A stretch of DNA of 64,000 nucleotides from Gracilariopsis chorda. Taxonomy: Eukaryota; Rhodophyta; Florideophyceae; Gracilariales; Gracilariaceae. Position numbers and translations under genes: made by a program. The notes beneath the pieces are model-generated. The model was not told the DNA's origin. It made no database searches and was given only the letters and a program-made list of their open reading frames with translations. Below are positions 52,573-63,736 of the stretch, piece by piece; positions within the stretch are counted from its first letter, which is position 1; each line of letters starts with the position of its first letter. Where the stretch lies: contig NBIV01000201.1 in assembly GCA_003194525.1 (NCBI GenBank), positions 62,001 to 126,000 of the forward strand. The letters run 5' to 3'.

Positions 52573-52953
52573 CTATTCTGGTGCGTGATCCGATCCCAAT
52601 TGTGGTAAAGGTGAGTGCTTTTCACAGATGTGCTCGTGTAATTCCACAAAGGGATAATAATGGAGAGTGGCCTCTTTCATTTCGCGGTGAAATTCGGCTG
52701 TTGCGTCCAGAGAAGATGCAGCAAATTGTAGCCGACGAACGTAGTAATTGCTGATATCGACAACTTCTTCTACAGCTTTGTAGTATGCAATGGTTCGCTC
52801 GAGATCGGTGACTGAGTCATTGAGGTCCTTTTGTAGATCGTGCATAGCACGACAATATTTCTTTTTGCGCCAAAAAAATACCGCCAGGCATTCAGGAGAA
52901 TTCATGAATGTGCCTGTGAGACAAAAGAAAACAAGAGGGAAAGCATACAGCAC
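52573..52953 (-). CDS. Unrecognised 126-aa ORF
   Basis: Starts with a hydrophobic stretch (MLYAFPLVFFCLTGTF), then a basic patch (WRKKKYCRAM) and a helical, coiled-coil-like region (DLQKDLNDSVTDLERTIAYY). It could be a small membrane-anchored protein. It sits upstream of the LigA fragment on the same strand but does not resemble the LigA N-terminus. Confidence 0.3.
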   Translation of the reverse strand: MLYAFPLVFFCLTGTFMNSPECLAVFFWRKKKYCRAMHDLQKDLNDSVTDLERTIAYYKAVEEVVDISNYYVRRLQFAASSLDATAEFHREMKEATLHYYPFVELHEHICEKHSPLPQLGSDHAPE

Positions 52954-53332
52954 AGAAAAGAATATGAACAGGTCTAGAGTTTGTGCTTCAACGTAGCAGA
53001 AATTCTACTGGTACGGTGGTCTTAGCTGCTGCCGTGGGAAATCTCTTTAAATGAGTAGTAACTGCTTGAGTGCACGAAACCAAATTGGTGCGACAGATTG
53101 ACGTCATTTTTTGGGCAGTGACGTCAATCTGTTGCTCTCCATTTTGAAAAACAATATCTATGTTCCTCAAATATACCCAGAGTTTTTTTCGGCAAGATCG
53201 CCTTTGCCTATCAGCTGATGCTTGCGACGAAAGCTACGTAACTTACACGGAATAGAATGGAATGACCTATTGACATGAATGGTTCTTTCAAGCAGGAAGA
53301 AATCTTTAAATGATATTTTTTCTTTTGGATTT
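52954..53332. other. Intergenic, nothing recognised
   Basis: No gene seen. Two copies of a TGACGTCA-type motif occur near 53100 and 53120 (TTGACGTCA, AGTGACGTCA), which resemble CRE/bZIP sites. Confidence 0.35.
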
Positions 53333-54502
53333 TCACAGAATCTGGAGAGAAAATAGGAGAGTTTCGTCACGTTGAAAAGATTTTCGATAACAACCCGTGA
53401 CGTTTCCCAAGTGTAAAAATTTTTGGATAGCTTCGTTCTGGGCGTCATACAGCAGCAACATCTTCTGGATATTAACTCTTAAATGAGCAGTTTCTTCGAG
53501 GAACATTTCAGCGCATTTGTAGACAATATCACTGTCCACACCAGAAGGATTCCTTTGAAACAAATAGCACGATAGTAATACGGTATGAAGTGACTGAATA
53601 TGATCGCGAACTTTTCTGTAGTGAGCCAAAGTACCCGCAAAAACAACAACGGGCTTGCAGGCTGTTTTGTTTGCGGCAATTACAGACATGACTGTCACTC
53701 TGTCAAAATTTCCCTGCGTGGAGAGAGCTTTTTGGAGAAGTCTTGATCCTAGTCCTCCTATTCCGTTTCTGAGACTACGACCTTTCATTTTTGCAAATGA
53801 AGCCCAGGACGGATCTGTATTGAATATATAGCGGGGGTCTCTGATGTTGAACATAGTCATTGCCACCTCAACATGGCAAATATGTTCGGTCTGGTTTTTG
53901 GCTGTCATTGCATTTACTCTTTTGTCATCAATCATCTGGAATCCCATGATCTGCAGATTGTTACGACGTGCAACGGCTGAAACCCATTGATTGGATGGTT
54001 TGCTGTTACGGAAACCAATTGCTGCTCGGCGGTTTTCTGGTAGCATTGAAATATATTCCTGCACCAATTCCCGTACAGCTCGTTTTGTTAATGGTGTATT
54101 GTTGTCGACAAAGTAGACAATACTCTTTTGAAGGACAGTTTTCTCTTTGGCGGTGAGAACCGGTGGGCTCCCACGTTGCTTTACTGTTATATGGATGTCA
54201 TTTAGGGACTCAGGCTATGATTCGGGCATTGTGCGCACTCAACGATTGTGGACGCGTCGAAGGACGCCGATTTGGACAGCGTATTTGTCAGACAATGCCT
54301 TCCACGAGGTTCTCTTCGTATAACGTTCTTGAATTGCAGTGTGGATTGTAGCGTGTCTCATGTCCATTTTGGACGCTGGTGGACAGAGTCCATTGCGTTT
54401 TTCAACTGCCAAGAGCAGATATCTGTCTTTCTGTACCTGATTCAAACGAGTAAAGCTCGCGCTTCTCGAGTATGACTGTATATCGCCTATCAGGTTAACC
54501 AA
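53333..54502 (-). pseudogene. Pogo/Tc5-like transposase relic
   Basis: Frame 54502-54239 contains a psq-like helix-turn-helix stretch (MRHATIHTAIQERYTKRTSW). Frame 54067-53333 continues with a CENP-B-type DNA-binding domain (TKRAVRELVQEYISML, GFRNSKPSNQWVSAVARRNN) and the DDE_1 core: YIFNTDPSW (first Asp; family NxDETG) and LLLYDAQNEAIQKFLHL (second Asp). The third acidic motif is lost. A frame change near 54150 and the degraded first motif show it is dead. It is a different copy from the 33.4-kb relic. Confidence 0.75.
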
Positions 54503-54662
54503 TAAGATGGTACTAGAGATATAACGCTCGCTGTTCTATACATATTTCTAGATGAGCGTTAAATCAGTGTAATTGGGGGCCAGAAGGCCATTGTCCATTT
54601 CGCGAAATCTGCCCATTTAGCGATTGAACAGCTACGGAGATAATGTGCACGGCTTCGGTTAG

Positions 54663-55687
54663 TTGCACACAATATGCACATCTGACAACCTTCTCGAGTT
54701 GAACAGCACGGGCAATGAGAATGAAACCGCCAAAACCCCCTGCCAGTTTCCATTGCTCTGCTTCACTCCGTTATCCTTTATGTCTCTACCATTGACATGC
54801 TCCCAATTTCTAGTTCCCAAGACGCCTTTGAAAGTGATGAAGAGTCAAACATTTCATGGCCTACCAGAGAATGCAATCTTGATAATGCTGGAGAATTCTT
54901 TGACACCGAAAATCAAAAAAATTTTTTTTAAAGTTTCAGCACTTAAGCTTACAGAACAAACTTTACATGGCAATATTCCGTACTGCAAAAGATGGGGGCT
55001 CAAAGTGGACGTTTTTCGCAAAAGAACAACATATAAGGCATTCTTATGCCCACAAGAAAGCACCAAGATTTTGCAAGTTGTTTCTGAACACCTCTTTTCT
55101 AGAGAGCCTCGAAAATGGACTATCCAAGAACTTGTAGGACGAGTTGTTACAACAAAACCACTACGAATGGATAAGCTTCGAGGGTATCTAGGCCTAGAGC
55201 TGGCTAATTCTTTGCATCGTCTCAATCGTTTACACGACTACTGGTGTACATCAGACCTTTTTACTATTCTGTTCTCTCAGAAGATGATGTCACGCGATAC
55301 ATTTCTCAACATTCGTGCGGCTCTACGAATATACCCTGTCTATGATCATGATGTTTATATGGTAGACCCACTTTGACACATCCGGCAAGTTCTTGGACAA
55401 CATGATCAAGACGCAGCAACATTAGCCGTTCCTATTGGCTTCAGCTCTCTAGACGAAAACACTATCAGGTGCAAAGGTCTTACTTCAGCTCGTACATATA
55501 TGAAGTCTAAACTTATCAAGTTTGGCATAAGGTTTTCCGCGGTTGTAGGGCGGAAGCATGCATATTTTCACAACCTTCAAGATAACGGCTCCGGAAACAG
55601 AACTGCTCAGAAACCCATTCAGAAATATACTAACGTGTTTCATAATCGACGAGGGACGGTTGACAGGAAACTCGACAGAACACATAT
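54663..55687 (+). pseudogene. piggyBac transposase relic cut by gypsy insertion
   Basis: From about 55190 the frame reads LANSLHRLNRLHDYWCTSDL, MMSRDTFLNIRAAL, a stop at 55374, then SSLDENTIRCKGLTSARTYM, KSKLIKFGIRFSAVVG. This is the DDE_Tnp_1_7 pattern (sxRFxxIxxxLH, then LSIDEqMxxFKGRs..qYmpxKPxKwG), with the first catalytic Asp in SLDEN. The C-terminal two thirds of the core are absent, because the LTR at 55688 follows directly. The N-terminal part (54663-55190) is not recognisable. Confidence 0.7.
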
Positions 55688-55934
55688 TGTAACGAACTAG
55701 TCGATACTACAAGCGAGACTGTCTGTTATTGTCACTAACGTGACGCCAAAAGCTAAAACAGAGTCACAGCGCAACCAATCATAGCTACAAGCTCTCTTCG
55801 AGGAGCAATATAAATAAAGAGGCACGACCTGGCCTGTTCCTCCTGAGAGCGAACCCAGGCAGGCTGACCTCTAACCTATCCTCGAAACCAGCGATACCTT
55901 CATCCTACACCCTAGGTCTCTTCTCTGTATTACA
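55688..55934 (+). repeat. Left LTR of the 55.7-61.3 kb gypsy element
   Basis: 247 bp, TGTAACG to GTATTACA. TATAAATA at 55809-55816 is its TATA box. The right LTR matches clearly only over the first 36 bases or so from 61309. Confidence 0.75.
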
Positions 55935-56003
55935 TTTGGTAGCATCAGCTTTTTGTGCCTCACCGCTGGAACTCATTACCGCAACAACGTCACTTTTTCG
56001 TCA

Positions 56004-56995
56004 TGCCGCTGGCCTGTCAGTCCAAACTCGGTCGCCGAGGTTCCACTCCGACTTCACCGTCTCAAGCCGTCTACTCTAATCGCTCCGGCTCTCAACCGGT
56101 AGTTCAGACGCAGATTCCAGCTTTCGATGACCGCACTACATCAGCGGCGCCGTCACCTGCCCCTATCTTTCATTCGGACCACCCTGTGGGCACTGCAAAC
56201 CAGAATCCATCTGCCAATTCCGGAAACTCGGCAGCGTTGGAGCTCGCTTCCAACCGCTCAGGTTCTGAACCTCCTCCAACAACACTACTCTCGATAATTA
56301 AAGAGCAACAAGCCACAATTCCTGTGGTAGTCTCTCATCTGCAGGTGGTGCAGAACCGTCTCGATGACGCACCTAGATCTCTATCACCATCTCTCTTTCC
56401 CGAAAGAGAGCTTTTAACAGAAGCAGCGCCGCACGTTCGAAACCATTATGGCTCAAATATTTCTCTCTTACTGGTTCTGAAGTAGTCTAACTTTTCTACA
56501 TACCATGGACGCGCCAGCAAGCGAACCTCGATCAAGGTCTGATCTTTTGTTTCGAACGTTCGCAAAGTCACCAGCCTCTGTCCGTCCATCACCGACTCAC
56601 AGGAAGTGCACATTCTGGCCTGCATTATGTGTGACAGTGCAGATCATTAGTATTCACGTTCAATGCGAGAAAGAACGAGCTTCCAGAACCTCGACGAACT
56701 GCAGTTCGCAATGCTCTCCGAATTTGTCCCTGCGAACGAAACGGCACTTGCGAGGGTCCAGCTCATTCGGTTGCCATTTAATGAAGGCTCTCTCAAGGGA
56801 CATATCACGAGGTTTAGCGAACTGTTAGACATCTTTAACACCCCTGTCACGGAAGCGTTTACGTTTTTTCAGCTCAGCCTCCCAGTTCTCTTAAAGAAGA
56901 ATCTCTCCGTCTGCTACCCTGAGTGTAGACCTCCCAATATGGCCGACGTCTACAACTACGTACGAACAGTGTACATTTCTGAGAAGTGGAGTTAG
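56004..56995 (+). pseudogene. Gag relic of the 55.7-61.3 kb element
   Basis: First frame from ATG 56004 (MPLACQSKLGRRGST, Ser/Pro-rich) stops at 56483. The capsid part resumes in 56663-56995 with LQFAMLSEFVPANETALARV and ITRFSELLDIFNTPVTEAFT, homologous to the tandem-pair gag (EFVPANEIAQARIKLMEIN). A degraded knuckle (MKCGKGPWTDPMSP) follows near 57190. Confidence 0.75.
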
Positions 56996-57368
56996 GGACA
57001 ACCACCATCGTCTACTTCCTCGTGAATATCGAAACAATCAAGTAACAAGCACCGCTCCTCAAGAGCTGCCTCTCTCAGGAACAATGCGCCCCCTCCTGAT
57101 CGGCAAAGAACTCTCCGCGGACTGCTGGGGAGCTGCTAACATCCGCAATCCATCCAAGAATCGGATCTATCGCGCTCACGACCGCTGAATGAAGTGCGGT
57201 AAAGGACCTTGGACCGACCCAATGTCACCCCTGCCGATTTAAGGTAAGCACTGCCTCCGGGCTGAAGAGTCGCACGAAAAGCTAAACACGCCACACATCG
57301 GTGCGGCTCCTCTCGGCGCTCGATCGCTTCCCACTCTTTCCGCCATCGACGCCAACCCCTTCGGCGAG

Positions 57369-58385
57369 ATGATGTATAACGGCTCTCTCAACGGCCACCC
57401 AGTTGTCTTTTACCTCGATCCAGGTGCCTCTCATGCCTTCATCTCGCCTAAAAACACATGTTTGTGCAATCTCCGCCTGAAACCTTCCGACTACTCGCTC
57501 ACAGAACTAGGAAACGACACCACTGTTTCAATACACTCTCAAGCCCACACTACGATTGCCCTACAGGATGCCGAATCCTCCGTCACTGCCTACGGCATCG
57601 ACATGAAGGACAACTACAACGGGATTCTGCTCGTCACCCGCGGTCATCAATGGCTCCAACAGGTTCGACCACACGTCTACTGGTCCTCGTACAGCCTAAC
57701 CATCACGTGCGCAGATGGTTCTCGCATGGAATTCCTGCCACGTAGGCAGTGTACCTCGACGAAGCGAATTGACAAACCTACGGTCCCGATGATCATCTAC
57801 AAACGCATGCGCCGCCTCGTGAAGAAGCGTGCCTGCGAACTCTACGTGCTACGCCTCCGCCCTTCTACATCCGTCGAATGCCACACTGAGCTGGCCCCTA
57901 TCATCGACGAATTTGAGGACGTCTTCAAGAAAGAGCTGCCATACGAGCTTCCCCCACATCGCGAGCAAGACCTCTAGATCAACCTCCGACCAGGTGAACC
58001 GCCTCCCGTTCGACCGGTAATCCGGCTCTCTGCTCCTCAAGAGCTCACCATCCTCTGCAACACACTGGATGAACTCCTTGGCAATGGTCTCATCCGCCCC
58101 TCCTCCTCACCGTTTTGCGCTCCCGTTTTCTTCGTGAAGAAGTCCGGCCAATTGCGAATGGTCTGCGACTATCGCGCGCTCAATCTATTGACGGTCCTGG
58201 ACCCCACGTTTCTGCCCCTAATCGATGAGGCTCTGAATCAAGTCGCAGGAGCAACCACCTTCTCCCAGATAGACCTCGTTGGAGCCTATCACCAGATGAG
58301 AATCAAGGATGAAGACTTTCACAAGACGGCGACCCGAACCCGATTTGGATCCTTCGAATGGCGCGTGCTGTGCTTCAGGCTTTCC
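57369..58385 (+). pseudogene. Protease and N-terminal RT of the 55.7-61.3 kb element
   Basis: Protease YLDPGASHAFISPK (D-P-G-A), then the RT approach: REQDL, an in-frame TAG at 57975, INLRPGEPPPVRPVIRLSAP, FFVKKSGQLRMVCDYRALN, TTFSQIDLVGAYHQMRIK. The frame ends in CFRL at a nested insertion (58386). Without the insertion the next codons read SNALAAFSRLL, as expected for RT. Confidence 0.85.
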
Positions 58386-58915
58386 TGTAGTACTATAGCC
58401 CTAAGGTCAGACTGCTGGCAAGATGGAGTGCCGAAGAGGTGGACGAAGGACCACAGCACCACTGGCTCGTGTCCATATTAGCCACATGGATCGGAGATAA
58501 TTGTGATCTGAGATGTGACCTCCACTGGACCTGGCACTGCAGCACAGTGCACGGTAGAATGGTGTAGTATTTAATTTAATTTTTTAGTAGTAGTTACAGG
58601 TGGTCTAGAGCGCCTCGCCGACTATATTAGTTGGCTCGAGTGCTGCCGGCCACTGAGGAGTAAAGCCAAGCACCACCTCCGTCCGCTAGTCGCCCCCAAG
58701 CTTCCAGTGGACACAGGCTTCCAAGCCATCGTTACGAGTGCGCCCGACCTGCAGGGACCTCAGATAACGCCCGCCCATTGCGCTTGCACGTCAAAAGGTG
58801 CCCACGACACAACTAGACCTCAGTGGGCTGTCACCCTAGTGGCTGGTACTCTGCCGCCGCTAACTCTAGTAGGTGGTACTTCCCCACTTGTCTTTGGAAC
58901 TAGTATTCTACTACC
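58386..58915. mobile_element. Solo LTR nested in RT, with TTTCC duplication
   Basis: 530-bp insert starting TGTAGTACTATAG and ending TTCTACTACC, flanked by TTTCC on both sides (58381-58385 and 58916-58920). TGTAGTA/TACTAC(C) are terminal inverted repeats apart from the last base. Removing insert plus one TTTCC restores RT exactly in frame. No coding domain inside. Confidence 0.85.
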
Positions 58916-59410
58916 TTTCCAACGCCCTTGCAGCCTTCTCTCGCCTCCTCTCAACAGTTCTTCGCGATTTGAATGGTCAGCGTGTGGTGCTGTACATCGA
59001 TGACATTATTGTGTACAACCCCTAAGCTGAAGAGCATAAGGAACACCTTCGCCAGTTACTAACTCGCATTACGCAAGAATCACCTCTCCGCAAAACTGAG
59101 CAAGTGCGCGTTCGGGGTGACGGAAGTGGACGTCCTGGTATTGAAGGTCTCAGAGAAAGAAGTATCCACGCAGGAGCGCCTCGTCGAATTTGTTCGAGAC
59201 TGGCCTACACTGACGGTTTTGAAACACATCCAGCAGTTTATTGGCCAAGTGAACTTCTACTGCCGCTTCGTGAAGGGGTACGCCACCATTTTGCAGCCAC
59301 TCACGGACTTTCTCCGCTCTCATCAGTTTGAGTGGATGCCTCTGCAGCAGTCCGCTTTCGATTCCATCAAAGTTCCCCCCCACCTCCGCGCCCGTGCTCG
59401 CCCATCCTGA
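58916..59410 (+). pseudogene. RT core and thumb of the 55.7-61.3 kb element
   Basis: After the nested LTR: NALAAFSRLLSTVLRDL, the active site VVLYIDDIIVYN (YIDD), a TAA stop, then frameshifted pieces, and 59117-59410 with IQQFIGQVNFYCRFVKGYAT and QFEWMPLQQSAFDSIK. Another shift near 59380 leads to the RNase H frame. Confidence 0.8.
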
Positions 59411-60182
59411 CCCCGACAAGCCTTTCTTCCTCACCACCGACGCCCCCAAACACGCGGTCGGTGCAACGCTCTCGCAAGATGGGCATCCCGTCGCCTCCCT
59501 GTCGCATCGTCTGTCCCCTGCAGAGAGCAACTGGGACACCGGGGATCAGGAGTTACTAGCGGTGATGATAGCTCTTCGCGTCCGGGGTCCCTATCTTCGA
59601 GGACGTCGCTTCATTCTACAGACTGATCACGACCCCATCCGATACTTGCAGTCAAAAGCGAAGCTCACTGGACTTCATTGCCGTTGGCTCGACGAGTTTC
59701 AGGAGCATACCTTCGACGTCTACCACCTCCCGGGCAAGCAAAGCATTGTCCCCGATGCACTAAGCCGCAGACCAGATCACACCCCGCATCTCCGCTCGCT
59801 CAACATCCACCTCCCCGACATCCATGATCGCGTTCCTGCGCTGTATGCAACCGATCCACTTGCTCGCGATGTGTTTTCTCGCGCAACCTATCACTCACGC
59901 ACTTCACACAGAGCAAAATTTGATCTAAACCCGAAACTCACCGTCCGCGAGGGTCTCATTTACTGGACAGGAACGCCCTACTTTCGCATCTGTATTCCTG
60001 ATGGGTCTCTCCGTTACGAACTTACTGTTTACTTCCTTGGCGTTGGTCACACTGAAGCAGACAATACATACTTTTCCGCAGCTCGCAATGTTTACTGGCC
60101 ACACATGTATCGCAAGATCCTGCGTTTCATACATTCCTGTCGCGGCTGCCAGTCAAACAAAGCAGTATACAAACCGCCATAG
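59328..60182 (+). CDS. RNase H and integrase zinc finger, 55.7-61.3 kb element
   Basis: 284-codon frame, first part of which is out of phase. From about 59405: FFLTTDAPKHAVGATLSQDG, NWDTGDQELLAVMIALR, ILQTDHDPIRYLQSKAKL and SIVPDALSRR (RNase H, catalytic D/E/D), then the integrase finger GVGHTEADNTYFSAARNVYW, RFIHSCRGCQ. TAG at 60180 ends it before the integrase core. Confidence 0.85.
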   Translation: MSGCLCSSPLSIPSKFPPTSAPVLAHPDPDKPFFLTTDAPKHAVGATLSQDGHPVASLSHRLSPAESNWDTGDQELLAVMIALRVRGPYLRGRRFILQTDHDPIRYLQSKAKLTGLHCRWLDEFQEHTFDVYHLPGKQSIVPDALSRRPDHTPHLRSLNIHLPDIHDRVPALYATDPLARDVFSRATYHSRTSHRAKFDLNPKLTVREGLIYWTGTPYFRICIPDGSLRYELTVYFLGVGHTEADNTYFSAARNVYWPHMYRKILRFIHSCRGCQSNKAVYKPP

Positions 60183-60224
60183 GGACTCCTACAGCCGCTC
60201 TAAATCCCCAATCGTTGCTGGGAA

Positions 60225-61291
60225 GTGGTGACGTTTGACGTTCTAAGCGAGCTCCCGGTCTCTGATTCCGGCTTTGACGCTATTCTGGTTACCGCGGACA
60301 AACTGTCGAAGCAGTCAATCCTCATCCCAACTCACAAGTCAGCCACCGCGCAGGACACTGCACTCCTCTTTGAGTTGCACATCTTTTCCAAACATGGTAC
60401 CCCTCACACTCTTATTTCGGACCAGGACCCAAAGGTCAAATCGCGCTTTTGGAAAACACTCACGCAGTTGCTAAAAGTTCGCAGTAGTATATCTACCACC
60501 AACCCCAGGAAACCGACGGACAATCCGAGAACCTTATCCGCACCCTCTCAACCATGTTACGGTACTCTATCCAATCCGCACCTTCCGCCTGGAACACATT
60601 TCCCCCGACTTTGGAGCTCGAAAACAATAGCTCGCGCCACAGTAGCACCCGACGCTTGCCGTTTGAAGTCGCTCTCGGCTACAATCCGCACACACCAGTC
60701 ACTAGGACTTTCGCGCAATGCACTGAGCGTTCTCAGTCTGCTTCTGATTACTTGCAAAAGCACGATGCAATGGCAGCACTCGCAAGGGAACATCTAGCTA
60801 GCGCACGCTCGAAACAGAAGTTCTACGTGAACCGTTCTTGGCATGATGTAGCTTTCGAGCCCGGTACTCTTGTTCTCTTACGCGCTGAAAACCTTTCCCT
60901 GACTCGTCGTTCTACCCTCCCAAAGAATTGGCAGCCTCGCTTTATCGGTCCGTTCCGTATTCGCGAACGCCTCGGACCTGTCACATATCCTATTGAGTTT
61001 CCACCTACAATGCGCTGCGCTCACAACGTATTTCACGTTGCTAAACTACGTTTGTTTCATGATAAAAACAAGGGCCCGTTGTACATCATGATCGACAACG
61101 ACGGTGTTTTGGAACAAGAAATAGCTACTATTCTCGATCGCAAACGATTCCATTGCCATGTCTACTATCTGATTCGGTTTGTAGGGGACTCTATAGACAA
61201 AGCCACATGGTTACCGCGTACCACTCTGAGCAACTGTGCAGAAGCCCTTCGCGAATTCTCCACTACACAGGCTTTGACGAGAACTTCGTAA
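60225..61291 (+). pseudogene. Integrase core and chromodomain, 55.7-61.3 kb element
   Basis: Frame 60225 has VTADKLSKQSILIPTHKSAT and TLISDQDPKVKSRF (second Asp); a shift near 60530 destroys the stretch that holds the catalytic Glu. Frame 60554-61291 then reads NNSSRHSSTRRLPFEVALGY, LPKNWQPRFIGPFRIRERLG and a chromodomain end (CHVYYLIRFVGDSIDKATWL). Product inactive as it stands. Confidence 0.82.
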
Positions 61292-61350
61292 GCCTAAGAG
61301 GGGGTGAATTTAACGAAATAGTGGATACTATAAGCTAGACTGGGGCTTTC

Positions 61351-62245
61351 CAAGAAAAGTCACTCTGAGAGAATGACAAAGTTATAGCCAATGAGCTCCT
61401 ATAGAATGGAACCGCACTCGCTGAAAGTTTCTCAGTATGGAGTGGGTAAGTCGACCCCAGTACAAAACGACAAATCTCGATTTCTACGTAAGTTGCACAA
61501 CAGATACTCCCATTTTATGAATACAAGCAGCAACCTAACTCCTCACAACCGATCTCTCCATCAACCTCGCTTTCACCATGAACGTCAACATTACCGTAAC
61601 CAACGAATTGTGTCACTCATGTTGCACAATACAGGTTTCGCTTCGCTCCGCTTCCGACATTTTCACGACAAATGAGTCCAGAAACCAGACAATCCTTGAA
61701 CGCCTTCTTATTGTGCCAGTGGTGCTTAGCATACACAATCAACCTGCTAGACTCAGAATATTGTCTAACCTCACGTCGAACGATTTCGAAGCCCTTGAAG
61801 TACACAAAAAATGGAATCAAGCGTCCCACCAGATGTAGCACTGGTTGGTACCAACTGTTATCATGCGGCCGCGATGTTGACTTTATCGTCAGCATCAATA
61901 TACGAAAATCTGACTTTCTAAACGAACTTCTTCCTCAGTTTGAAAATATGCGCGCACGAATGCTTGCTTCATCTCCAGACACCAAAGCAACTAAACGAAA
62001 AGGACGTCGTGGTTGTATGTGATCGGGTGATGTACTTGGTTTAGCACTGTGTATCATCAGAGCACTAGCGAAAGATCTAAGAATACTGACACACCAGAGG
62101 ACCTCGATGCCATTGCCGATCGGATTGGTGAGGATGTCGACCGTTTCATGATGATGCTCAAGAATCTTATCTCCCAGTATGACGTACGATCAATGGCTGA
62201 TGTTCCATGCCGAGAACATTCTCATTGGATGTCTAATTCGCTGAA
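61351..62245. other. Mostly unassigned; possible head of the WD40 gene
   Basis: Short plus frames (61672-62022, 62049-62249) without recognised motif. The last includes LDAIADRIGEDVDRFMMMLK, a helical stretch, and runs directly up to the WD40 frame at 62246, so it may be the N-terminal part of that gene. Confidence 0.35.
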
Positions 62246-63736
62246 ATGAGTGGCGACGGAAGCACAGTTGCGTATGACTTGCAGGATGGGCGTGTATATG
62301 TTTGGAACGTAAAGAGACAAAAAGAAATTAGAAATCCATTGGAGGCACCACAGGTAGATGAGAACTTGGAAGCTATTGATCTGAGCTTCGACGCAAAGCG
62401 GATTGTATGTCACCGTCACATATCAGATAGAGATGCTATTTACGTTTTGGACATGGACATCGGTGACAATATGGCAGCGCCGCTTGGGATGGAGAATGAT
62501 TATGTTTTCTGTGTCGCCATCTGTACGGATGGAAAGCGAGTGGTGAGCGGGTTGAACGATGGCCGTATGCGAATTTGGAATATCTCCAGTACTGGGTCTG
62601 TGCAAGAACCGATTCACGGTCACACCGATCGTGTGTTTCGTGTTGTGAGTAGAGACGGAAAAAGAATCATTTCCGTTTCTTCTTATAAAACGATGTGTAT
62701 TTGGGACGCAGAACGAAATGTGATGCTTGAAGAGCTTCTTGAGGTGGAGTTGACTGGACCTATTGCCGTAAGCAGTGATGGCACCGAGATTGTGACCACA
62801 ATATCTCGGGACGCGATTCGCGTGTTCGACGTCAAGAACATGAACGTATCACTGTATCTGAAACGGTATACAGGACGAATCAACTGTGTTGCTTGTGACT
62901 CCAACATCCCGTTAGTCACCGGGTTTAGTGACGGTTGAGTTCGTGTATGGCACGCACAGGGAAGAAGGACTGGTACTCAGGTTGTTAGAACTGGAAGGCC
63001 ACAAGGACGAGGTGACGTGTTTTGCGACCGGGCACTGCAAAAAGACATGTAGTACACGCATTGTGGCCGGGTTGCGGGACGGTGCTGTGTGGGTATGAAC
63101 CTCGAATCATGACGGGTGCTTGGTCTTTGGCATTCGCTCACGAGAGCTCCTTGGCGAGCTCTTTGACGAGCTCTTGGTCTCCTTTGGCGAGCCTCTCTCC
63201 AACACCGAAGGAAAAGAACTGGGCGCTATTTTCTCTGTAGCAGTGAACACGGATTTTTCTTGTAGTACGCGGGTACTGTTTTCTTGTGTTGAGGAGGGGC
63301 ATGGCGAAGATCAGAGGAAGGGAGTTACGTGTGGGACCTTGACAACCGAAGTGTAACGATCGTGACGCATGACGTATCATGGTACCCATGCGTGGCGATG
63401 AGCGGGAAAGGAGATCGAATTGCGTTCAGTTTATCGGGCGACCTCTTTTCGGTGACTGTGTGGGATGTAGACACAGGGCAGACGGTGGGATCGCCTCTTC
63501 AGAGACACTAAGATTGGATTCGGAGTGTGGGGTTGAGCGGTAATGGGGAGCGAGTCGTGTCCGGATGCTGGGATGGCACAGTCCGCGTTTGGGACGTCAC
63601 CAGCGGAATGGCGATCGGTGACGCGTTTGTTCACAGCAGGGAAGTGGTACGTGTGGAAGCGGACTTAGATGCTTCGTACGTTGTATCGTGCGATGATCGA
63701 GGTTATGGAAAATTGCGGGAGGTCAAAATTTCGTAA
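62246..63736 (+). pseudogene. WD40-repeat protein, frameshifted
   Basis: Frame 62246-62938 holds about four to five WD40-like blades: DGSTVAYDLQDGRVYVWNV, DGKRVVSGLNDGRMRIWNIS, DGKRIISVSSYKTMCIWDAE, DGTEIVTTISRDAIRVFDVK. A stop at 62936 is followed by out-of-frame pieces. The pattern resumes at 63329-63511 (GDRIAFSLSGDLFSVTVWDV) and 63527-63736 (NGERVVSGCWDGTVRVWDVT). WD40 propellers are interaction scaffolds. A TAA at 63509 and shifts near 63000-63330 break it. No NACHT or kinase domain is visible upstream. Confidence 0.72.

Larger units (their letters stand above)
55688..61350 (+). mobile_element. Ty3/gypsy element, related to the tandem pair, decayed
   Basis: Left LTR 55688-55934 (TGTAACG..TATTACA). 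Primer site TGGTAGCA at 55937-55944 matches the tandem pair. Polypurine tract AGAGGGGGTGAA precedes a diverged right LTR start at 61309 (TTTAACG, first G lost). Domain order and wording parallel the tandem pair (EFVPANE in gag, DHDPIRYLQSKAK in RNase H, chromodomain end), so they are one subfamily. Several stops and frameshifts and a 530-bp nested insertion disable it. Confidence 0.9.
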
